Of a stretch of 64,000 bases of DNA, positions 53,410-60,078 are shown one piece after another. The notes under the pieces were generated by a model. That model ran no database searches. It saw only the letters and a list, made by a program, of their open reading frames with translations, and was not told the DNA's origin. Positions within the stretch are counted from its first letter, which is position 1; each line of letters opens with the position of its first letter. This DNA comes from Oscillospiraceae bacterium (GTDB lineage Bacteria > Bacillota > Clostridia > Oscillospirales > Ruminococcaceae), in the NCBI GenBank assembly GCA_031280965.1, contig JAITFZ010000014.1, positions 1 to 64,000 on the forward strand, given 5' to 3'. A program made the position numbers and the translations under genes.

Positions 53410-54927
53410 TTATAAGACTTTTTCCAATCCTGTTTCCAAAAGTAATTTTAAGTGAACGTCTACGTTGCCGTTAGGGTTTACGACGATTTTGTCTATAATT
53501 CGTTTAAGCTGTGTATTCGTCACTGATTTAAACGAAACCACGCTCCTGATATTTTTAAAAGTATCAGCGATTATTAAATCTAACGACTTCCCTTTATTTA
53601 TGTTGTGCCGAACAAGTGAAAGTTTGGAGTTGATTTCCTCGATTTGGCTGTTATAATTCGCCATGTCTTTGTTCATCTCCTCGCGGTCAATTTGCCCGTC
53701 CGTGTACATATCCTTACACTTTTCTCTTTTGCGGGTTATGTTCTTTAGTTTGTCCTGTAATTCTTTTTCTTGTATGGCGTTAGCGTTGCCGGTTTTATAT
53801 ATTTGGTTGAATTTCGTTATGACTTTATTCGCGACTTTAGTTTTATTCTTTAAAAGCCTTGAAAAATATTTTTCGAGTTCGGTTGTTAATTCGCCCTCAT
53901 CAACAGTAGTTGAATTCGTGCATTTCCCGCCATCCGTTGTTTTGGAATAGCGCGTAGAGCAAATCCAGTCGGTGAAGGTGTTTTTGTATGTTCTGACTCT
54001 GCGGCGATAAGAATAACCGCACTCGGCACATTTGAGCAGTGTGCTGAAAAGATGCTTGTTGCTCTGCCTTGTTTTATTATGATTGAAAGCGACGCTTCGC
54101 TCTGACATGATTGTTCCCGCTTTATAAAATGAATTATTGTCAATGATTCGCAAGTGCGGTTTCTCGACAACAAGCCACTCGCGTTCTTCCTTTGCGGTTC
54201 TTACTCCTGTTAGAAAATCGGCGACCTCTTCCTTGCCGTTAATGATTTTGCCTATATAAATCCGATTGGTCAGTATACGGCAAACAGCGTTCTGACTCCA
54301 ATTACAGTCCCGCTTCGTCTTTATACCCTCCCGGTTTAGCAGTAAAGCAATTTTGCTTGCTCCGTGACCGTCTTTGAGATACATTTTGAAAATTCTGCGG
54401 ATAATATCCGCTTCTGCCGGATTAATTTTAAGGTCGTAATAATCACCTTTTGTCTTATCATATCCGTAGACTATATTCGGGACACGCCCCTTCTCGCCTG
54501 TAATCTTTTTGCTCATTTTTACACGCTTGGAGGTGTTGCCGCTTTCCTCCTGCGCCACAAGTGCGAGTGTCCCCAAAATCATTTCACTGTCGTGCGAGGA
54601 AAGATTGGCGTTAATAAATTGACAGGAAATTCCTTTAGCTTTCAGGTCTCTGATGCTTTGCAGAAAATCGACGGCGTTCCTTGCATAGCGCGATATATCT
54701 TTTACCACAACCATATTAAATAAGCCTTTATCAGAGTCGTGCGTCATCTCAAGGAATTGTTTGCGGTTTTTGATTTTTGTTCCGGAAATACCTTCGTCGG
54801 CGTAAATCCTGATGAGATTGTAGCCGTTCTTCTTGGCATATTCCTCAAAGAAAGTTTTTTGCGTTTCAAGGCTGTTAAGCTGGTCGTCTTTGTTGGTGCT
54901 GACGCGGCAGTAAGCGACTATATTCAT
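53410..54927 (-). CDS. Large serine recombinase
   Basis: 505 aa. The N-terminal resolvase catalytic domain has the active Ser in AYCRVSTNKDDQLNSLETQ, then ADEGISGTKIKNRKQFLEM and VVVKDISRYARNAVDFLQ. The Recombinase domain follows (about 160-260, with YGYDKTKGDYYDLKINPAEA). The zinc beta ribbon has LKCAECGYSYRRR and WICSTRYSKTTDGGKC. A coiled coil (about 370-450) comes before the end. The protein looks intact. AGGAGATTAAAAGG lies before its ATG, rather far. It sits between two homologous structured repeats and beside two tiny genes, without any other phage or conjugation gene directly linked. Confidence 0.94.
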   Translation of the reverse strand: MNIVAYCRVSTNKDDQLNSLETQKTFFEEYAKKNGYNLIRIYADEGISGTKIKNRKQFLEMTHDSDKGLFNMVVVKDISRYARNAVDFLQSIRDLKAKGISCQFINANLSSHDSEMILGTLALVAQEESGNTSKRVKMSKKITGEKGRVPNIVYGYDKTKGDYYDLKINPAEADIIRRIFKMYLKDGHGASKIALLLNREGIKTKRDCNWSQNAVCRILTNRIYIGKIINGKEEVADFLTGVRTAKEEREWLVVEKPHLRIIDNNSFYKAGTIMSERSVAFNHNKTRQSNKHLFSTLLKCAECGYSYRRRVRTYKNTFTDWICSTRYSKTTDGGKCTNSTTVDEGELTTELEKYFSRLLKNKTKVANKVITKFNQIYKTGNANAIQEKELQDKLKNITRKREKCKDMYTDGQIDREEMNKDMANYNSQIEEINSKLSLVRHNINKGKSLDLIIADTFKNIRSVVSFKSVTNTQLKRIIDKIVVNPNGNVDVHLKLLLETGLEKVL

Positions 54928-54993
54928 ATTTTTTTCAACCTTTTAATCTCCTGTGTTTGTTACATCTTAAAATTAATTACAGGTTATTAATAC

Positions 54994-55117
54994 TAAAATC
55001 CAATAAACTTGTTTATTGGATTTTAGGGATGGCGCTGTTGCAACAGCGCCCGCGGCTCGCAAGCCGCGGAACCCTGTTATTCATTTCTTAAATGGATAAC
55101 AGTATAAATATTATAAC
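54994..55117. repeat. Structured repeat, copy E2 (right of the recombinase)
   Basis: A 14-bp hairpin (54994-55007 with 55012-55025, CTTG loop) leads into the block shared with E1. Within GGG/CCC ends (55026-55028, 55072-55074) lie two further perfect hairpins: GGCGCTGTTG with CAACAGCGCC (55031-55050), and CCGCGGCT with AGCCGCGG (55050-55069). A 13-bp hairpin follows (55074-55086 with 55090-55102) whose 3' arm starts AAATGGA, then TTATAAC at 55111. E2 equals E1 plus the 20-base second inner hairpin. Confidence 0.8.
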
Positions 55118-55142
55118 GCGGAAAGACAAAAAAGTCAATAAA

Positions 55143-55168
55143 AAACACCGATATTTTAAGTATCGGTA
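55143..55168 (-). terminator. Terminator of the 56-aa gene
   Basis: On the minus strand ACCGATA, a 7-base loop and TATCGGT are followed by GTTTTTTATT, 9 bases after the stop codon. Confidence 0.75.
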
Positions 55169-55176
55169 TTCTTCAG

Positions 55177-55347
55177 TTAACTTATGGTTTTAAATTCAGA
55201 GGTTTCATTTTTGATTTGTTCCTCCTGTGCTTTTTTTACCATTATAACAGCCGCTTCGGCAAGAATGTCGGATATGTACTTCATTGTGGTTTCTTCAGTG
55301 TTTGGGTTGTGGAAGATGTAGATTAGCTTTGGTTTTTGCTTTTTCAT
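55177..55347 (-). CDS. Small protein upstream of the recombinase (56 aa)
   Basis: Begins MKKQKPKLIYIFHNPNTEET and continues MKYISDILAEAAVIMVKKA. The IYIFHNPNT stretch is characteristic of short genes I associate with Clostridial recombinase loci, but no function is known to me. GGGGAGGAAGCG lies before the ATG. It has its own terminator and lies outside repeat E2, on the same strand as the recombinase. Confidence 0.6.
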   Translation of the reverse strand: MKKQKPKLIYIFHNPNTEETTMKYISDILAEAAVIMVKKAQEEQIKNETSEFKTIS

Positions 55348-55454
55348 TTCGCTTCCTCCCCCGAACAGATATAACTCAGTACGTTAAATCATATTCGCGG
55401 AGGACTGTTATTATGCTTGACAAAATTAGATTCGCAACAAACAACAGCGCAAGC

Positions 55455-55856
55455 TTAACTCCCCAGGTTCTTTTTAATCGTCAATATATTCTTATGCCCC
55501 TCTCTCCTATACTCCACAGAGTCCATCATATTCTTAACCATAAATATTCCCAGCCCGCCGATTCCGCGTTCGTCATCTGAAAGCGTCACATCCGGGTCTT
55601 CTTTTAAAAGCGGGTTGTATTCTACTCCGCTATCCTCAAACTCAATTGTAACAGCCTCGTTTACGGCTACCCGCACCGCCGCGCCACCGCCTGTTGTCGG
55701 ATTATAAGCGTAGCGGGCGATATTTGAAAACAACTCGTCAACGGCAATTTCAATTTGATTTTGAATCCCGAAAGAGCAGTCGTCAAGATGCTCGCTGACA
55801 AAGCTAAGCACTTTATCTATATTCTCGATTTTTGCCTCAATAATCAATTCGTTCAT
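55455..55856 (-). CDS. RsbW/SpoIIAB-like anti-sigma regulatory kinase
   Basis: 133 aa, HATPase_c_2 type. N box: NQIEIAVDELFSNIARYAYN. G1 box: FEDSGVEYNPL. G2 region: GIGGLGIFMVKNMMD. In partner switching such a kinase phosphorylates the STAS protein, here encoded at 59753-60055, and binds a sigma factor or other target when free. No sigma factor is near, so the target is open. It overlaps the phosphatase gene by 4 bases. Confidence 0.9.
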   Translation of the reverse strand: MNELIIEAKIENIDKVLSFVSEHLDDCSFGIQNQIEIAVDELFSNIARYAYNPTTGGGAAVRVAVNEAVTIEFEDSGVEYNPLLKEDPDVTLSDDERGIGGLGIFMVKNMMDSVEYRREGHKNILTIKKNLGS

Positions 55857-57445
55857 TTTTTGCCTCCCTTAAAGCGTAACGTGAGCATTGTAATATCATC
55901 GGCTTGGTCGGCTCCGTCCGCGAATTTATCGATGTCTTGCTTTATTAATTCCGTAAACTCTTTTAGCGATAAATCCGGATTGTTGTTTACCGCCTCTAAC
56001 AAGCGCGGTTCTTCATACAAGTCTTCTTTCGGATTAACAGCCTCGGTTACACCATCGGTATAAAGGAGCAGCTCGTCGCCGGGTATGAGCATTAGTTCTT
56101 CCTCTACATAATTCGTGTCCTCCATGCCCGCAAGGAACAGCCTTTTGGCGGTTTTGAGCCAGTCGAAACTCCCGTCCCGCTTGATAAGCGGGAGGTTGTG
56201 ACCCGCGTTAACATAAGAAAGCTTCCCGCTCCTTATATTGAAAAACCCCATAAAAGCCGTCACAAACATGCCTGCATCGTTATTCTCACACAGCAAATTA
56301 TTAGCGGCTTCAAAGACTTCCTTAGGCGACATGCCGTTAAGCGCGCCGGTTTTTATCAGCGTCTTTGCTATTACCATGAATAATGCGGCGGGTACGCCCT
56401 TGCCCGAAACGTCCGCAATCACCACGGCGAGCGTGTCATTATCCACAAAGAAGAAATCGTAGAAGTCGCCGCCGACCTCTTTTGCGGGTAGCATATAAGC
56501 GTAAATGTCAAACTCGTCGCGCTCGGGAAAATCACGCGGAAGCATACTTGCCTGTATTTGCGTCGCAACGGACAATTCCGCGCCTATACGCTCCTTCTCG
56601 GCAGTCACGGCGGTTAAGTTATTTACATAGGTAATCATGTCCACCGTCATTTTTTCTATGCTGTTTGAGAGGGTTTCGATTTCGTCTTTGGTTTTTATAT
56701 TGCTGATAATGGGCTTGAGTTCTTTTTCTGAATCCTGATTAACAAAATTATCAGCGCTTTCCGAAAGATTTTGTATAGGGACGGTGATTTTCTTTCTGAA
56801 ATACAGAATCGTTAAATACGTAAACACCGACATAATCATAGTCGCGCCGATTAAGACATTTGTTACATAGGTTCTAAGCGTGTAGTTTATATCGGACATA
56901 TCTATTTCCGACGCAAGAATACCGATAGGCTCTCCCGTGCTGTCAAAGACAAAGCAATAAGCGCCCATCATATGACCGTAACCGGACATAGTCGGGATAA
57001 CCTTAATGTCGGCGCTCGTTTCCATGAGCTTCTCAAATATTTCCGCCGGAAGTTCGTCCTCGTTCAGCAGGGAAACGATAAACTCATTTTCGCCGAGCGC
57101 CGCCACCTCCGCGCTTGTGTAGGCGTTTATGAAATACACCATTCTGTCCTCGCGCGGAGTAAAGAAATAAAGGAAGGTAATATTGGTTGTTTCTTTTATT
57201 GTATTAAACGAAATTTGCGTATTATGGTACTGCTGGCTTTTTTCCCCCGTTACAAAACATTCGACCATATCGTTCGGGTCAATAAACCTGTGAGCGAGCC
57301 GCAAAACCGACACGGCGAATTCCTCATAACGCTTCATAATCGCATTCATATAGGTGTTATACCCGATAGCACCTATAGCCGAACTCAGCGCGACAGAAAA
57401 TAAGCACATAATTACAATAAGTTTTCTGCTTAATCCTTTGAACAT
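55853..57445 (-). CDS. Membrane PP2C-type phosphatase with HAMP domain (RsbU-like)
   Basis: 530 aa. Membrane segment (about 8-28), an extracytoplasmic sensor region (about 30-185), second membrane segment (about 188-210, TNVLIGATMIMSVFTYLTIL) and a HAMP-like linker. The SpoIIE domain (about 290-528) has the metal-binding AKEVGGDFYDFFFVD, VIADVSGKGVPAALFMVIAK and LLLYTDGVTEAVNPK. It would dephosphorylate the STAS protein in response to an outside signal. It lies 13 bases after the surface-protein gene and overlaps the kinase gene. Confidence 0.93.
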   Translation of the reverse strand: MFKGLSRKLIVIMCLFSVALSSAIGAIGYNTYMNAIMKRYEEFAVSVLRLAHRFIDPNDMVECFVTGEKSQQYHNTQISFNTIKETTNITFLYFFTPREDRMVYFINAYTSAEVAALGENEFIVSLLNEDELPAEIFEKLMETSADIKVIPTMSGYGHMMGAYCFVFDSTGEPIGILASEIDMSDINYTLRTYVTNVLIGATMIMSVFTYLTILYFRKKITVPIQNLSESADNFVNQDSEKELKPIISNIKTKDEIETLSNSIEKMTVDMITYVNNLTAVTAEKERIGAELSVATQIQASMLPRDFPERDEFDIYAYMLPAKEVGGDFYDFFFVDNDTLAVVIADVSGKGVPAALFMVIAKTLIKTGALNGMSPKEVFEAANNLLCENNDAGMFVTAFMGFFNIRSGKLSYVNAGHNLPLIKRDGSFDWLKTAKRLFLAGMEDTNYVEEELMLIPGDELLLYTDGVTEAVNPKEDLYEEPRLLEAVNNNPDLSLKEFTELIKQDIDKFADGADQADDITMLTLRFKGGKK

Positions 57446-57458
57446 GAAAAACCGTCCT

Positions 57459-59696
57459 TTAGATTCTTTTTGTTTTCCTGACTGCCAATATTACAACGCC
57501 CGCAATTACAAGCGCGCCTAAGGCTGATAATATCGTTATTAATACAACGTTCGTACCGCCCGGCTCTGCATCTGCCGGATAAGTCGGCGGGATTTCGGGC
57601 GATGTCGGAACAAGTACGGGTTCGCCATCCGGTACATCAATCGGCTCCGGTTCGGGCAATTCATGAGTTTCCTGATTTTCATCAGGTACCCCCGGCACTT
57701 CTATAGGTTCGGGAGCGGTAGATTCCGGGTGGTTTGTATTCGGGGGTGAAGTATTAGGTGATGTTTGTACACGCGAAGGTGTTCCGCCGGAGTCAACGGT
57801 CGGTAAATTACCCGTATTTACGGGAGGAGGAAGCGGAGGCGGTGGTGGTGGTGGCGGAGGCGTGGAGGGCTGATTAGGTATGGGAGTAGGGGGAGGAGGA
57901 GTACTCTCGCCTTCGTCTGCCGTTTGTATACGCGCAGTAACTTTCGGGGTCGCCATTAAGAAATATTCTGAGAATTTTGACAGAATCACAGTGACATTCC
58001 CGTTCTCGTCAACAACTAAGTCCTCGCTTATTAAGATAAACTCGTACTCGCCGTTCTCGTTAATGTGAATTCCGAAGAATAAAATTCTCATACCTTCCTG
58101 CCGTAATTCCTCGGCAATGGCAAAGGTAATGCTAATCCCCTCCTCGCCAAGGTCTATTACATCGACGCCACCGTAATCAAGCGTAATATCAAAGCCGAAA
58201 ATAAGCGCATTTTCTGTGTCAAGTTCATCGTTTTCAAGCGCTTCCATTAAAGCGTTAAATTGATTTATAACACTTTCTGCCCCTTCCCCGCTCAAGGAAT
58301 CCATCAGCGATTGCAACTCGCCCGATGATTGTGCAATGAAAAGCGTAAGGTTTGAAAGGTCTTCTATTGTCAGCGAATTTCCGCTTGAGTCGGTGACAAC
58401 AGAACCGCTTCCAAGGGTGGTGTCAACGCCGTCAACCCCTACATCGCCATTCCCGTCTTCATTGTTAATAACATTCATTTCATCCGGAGCAGGGTCGGGG
58501 TTTGGGGTGGGACCTAAGTTGAAATTGCAAATTACACAAGCGGAATCAACGCAAACCCGCGAACATAAAACACAGACATGCAAAGTGCAGGTGCGCGCCG
58601 GAATACATTCATTACAAACGTGCAAATCGCAGGTTACGTTACAAATCGCACAGACATGCAAGGTACATACACGCGGCGGCGTACAGTCATTGCAAACGTG
58701 CAAATCGCAGGTTACGTTGCAAATTGCGCAGACATGCAAGGTACATACACGCGGCGGCGTACAGTCATTGCAAACATGCTTATCGCAGGTATGGGCTACA
58801 ACTTTCGCTTTAAGATTGTTACCTTCCCAAAAAATATGGAAATAAAGATTATCGCCTATAGGTACGGTTTTATCCGGCAGCACCGGACCAAACGCGGAAA
58901 TCGGGCTCATAATTAAATAAAATTCATCGTCCAATTCAAAATCGGAGCTGTTAACATTAACAAACGAAATATTATCCAAAGAAGGATTCTGAAAGGTCAT
59001 TTCGTCATTGTTGTAACTAAACAAAGGTGTGGGATTAGGTTGAAAATACGTTTGTGGTTTGCCAAATTTCATGTCAAATTCAAAATTGGTGATATTTACT
59101 GTACCGTTGCCTGAAAGACTTACTCCTGAATAGTGCGCCGATACAGGGCTTACGACAAGCGTATCGACTGTAAGGCTCCCTTTGCCGTCTGCTACACGGT
59201 CCGGGTTGGCAGGGATGGTACCCGTATTATGAACGACGATTTCCCTAACAGTCAGTCTGCCGTTCACCGTAAGGCTCGCTTCCCCGGCTGCACCGCCGGT
59301 GTAACCGTTGTTAAGTCCGCCGAAGCCGCCGTTTATAATAATAGAACCGGTAATGGTTAAATCGCCGTTTACAACAGCGTCCGTCGACTCGCCGTCGCCG
59401 CCGATATTGTCGTTCCAGTCGGCTCCTTTAGTGAAAGTGCCGTCTATGCCCGTACTCGGAATCTCGTGTCCTCCGATTCTAAGCTGAATACGTCCCGAAA
59501 AGCCATCGGAGTCCATGTTAAAAGGTCCCCCACTCCCTCCGCTGCCGGCAGTTATAAAAAGTTGTTCGCCGGTAACCACAACATTACTGGCGTTTACATT
59601 AAACACCCAATTGTTTAACACCAAAATCACAACCGCAAGCAATGCCGATACCGCCCGCCGCGCTATGTCTTTTGTGTTTTTATACTGTATTTTCAT
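57459..59696 (-). CDS. Anchored surface protein with cysteine/histidine repeats
   Basis: 745 aa. Signal peptide (about 15-40, AVSALLAVVILVLNNWVFNV), then a Gly-rich beta region (about 40-300), three tandem 26-aa repeats (DNA 58554-58787) and an acidic beta region. A Pro-rich stretch (DNA about 57820-57880) and a Pro/Glu-rich stalk follow, with a C-terminal membrane anchor (ITILSALGALVIAGVVILAV) and basic KTKRI. Each repeat holds two C-x2-H-x-C-x2-C motifs such as CDLHVCNDC and CTLHVCAIC. No sortase motif is seen. ATG 59696 follows AGAGGGGTAATAATT. It lies between the STAS gene and the phosphatase gene. Confidence 0.85.
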   Translation of the reverse strand: MKIQYKNTKDIARRAVSALLAVVILVLNNWVFNVNASNVVVTGEQLFITAGSGGSGGPFNMDSDGFSGRIQLRIGGHEIPSTGIDGTFTKGADWNDNIGGDGESTDAVVNGDLTITGSIIINGGFGGLNNGYTGGAAGEASLTVNGRLTVREIVVHNTGTIPANPDRVADGKGSLTVDTLVVSPVSAHYSGVSLSGNGTVNITNFEFDMKFGKPQTYFQPNPTPLFSYNNDEMTFQNPSLDNISFVNVNSSDFELDDEFYLIMSPISAFGPVLPDKTVPIGDNLYFHIFWEGNNLKAKVVAHTCDKHVCNDCTPPRVCTLHVCAICNVTCDLHVCNDCTPPRVCTLHVCAICNVTCDLHVCNECIPARTCTLHVCVLCSRVCVDSACVICNFNLGPTPNPDPAPDEMNVINNEDGNGDVGVDGVDTTLGSGSVVTDSSGNSLTIEDLSNLTLFIAQSSGELQSLMDSLSGEGAESVINQFNALMEALENDELDTENALIFGFDITLDYGGVDVIDLGEEGISITFAIAEELRQEGMRILFFGIHINENGEYEFILISEDLVVDENGNVTVILSKFSEYFLMATPKVTARIQTADEGESTPPPPTPIPNQPSTPPPPPPPPPLPPPVNTGNLPTVDSGGTPSRVQTSPNTSPPNTNHPESTAPEPIEVPGVPDENQETHELPEPEPIDVPDGEPVLVPTSPEIPPTYPADAEPGGTNVVLITILSALGALVIAGVVILAVRKTKRI
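58554..58787 (-). repeat. Three tandem 78-bp (26-aa) coding repeats
   Basis: Units at 58787-58710, 58709-58632 and 58631-58554, inside the surface-protein gene. The first two differ by only a few bases; the third is diverged (CNECIPARTC in place of CNDCTPPRVC). Confidence 0.9.
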
Positions 59697-59752
59697 AATT
59701 ATTACCCCTCTTGTATGTTTTGCTATTCTGATGTGCATTGCATTTGCAGTCA

Positions 59753-60055
59753 TCAAACAATAGCAAAAACGCCCGAAAGCCCCGACAAGTCAAAAACCTC
59801 GCGTATTGACGCATTCGCGCCTTTTATGGTCATAACTTTGCCCTTGGCTTTGCATCCTTTGTGAGTGTTGAGCAATACGCGAAGCCCCGCACTGCTGACA
59901 TACCGCAGTTCTTCAAAGTCTAACAATATGTCATACTTCCCTTCTTCCCAAATGGGACTAAGCTCTTCCTGAAGTTTACTCGATGTGTTTGATTCCAATC
60001 TTCCGTCAAGCTTTACGATTACCTCTTCGGCTTTAAATGTTTTTTCAATTGTCAT
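59753..60055 (-). CDS. STAS-domain anti-anti-sigma factor (RsbV-like)
   Basis: 100 aa. The STAS fold is clear: VIVKLDGRLESNTSSKLQEE, then YDILLDFEELRYVSSAGLRV with the phosphorylatable Ser in SSAGLRVLL. ATG 60055 is chosen because TTTGGAGGAAATTATC lies just before it. It is the switch protein for the kinase at 55455 and the phosphatase at 55853. It begins 24 bases after the VirB4-type gene stops, which suggests one transcript. Confidence 0.92.
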   Translation of the reverse strand: MTIEKTFKAEEVIVKLDGRLESNTSSKLQEELSPIWEEGKYDILLDFEELRYVSSAGLRVLLNTHKGCKAKGKVMTIKGANASIREVFDLSGLSGVFAIV

Positions 60056-60078
60056 GATAATTTCCTCCAAATTTTTAA

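Noticed and set aside
58554..58787. CRISPR array
   Set aside because: The period is exactly 78 bases with no spacers, and it is in frame within a protein gene.
58336..58916. Long plus-strand open frames opposite the cysteine-repeat region
   Set aside because: They mirror the tandem repeats on the other strand, lack ribosome binding sites and have unnatural repeated composition.
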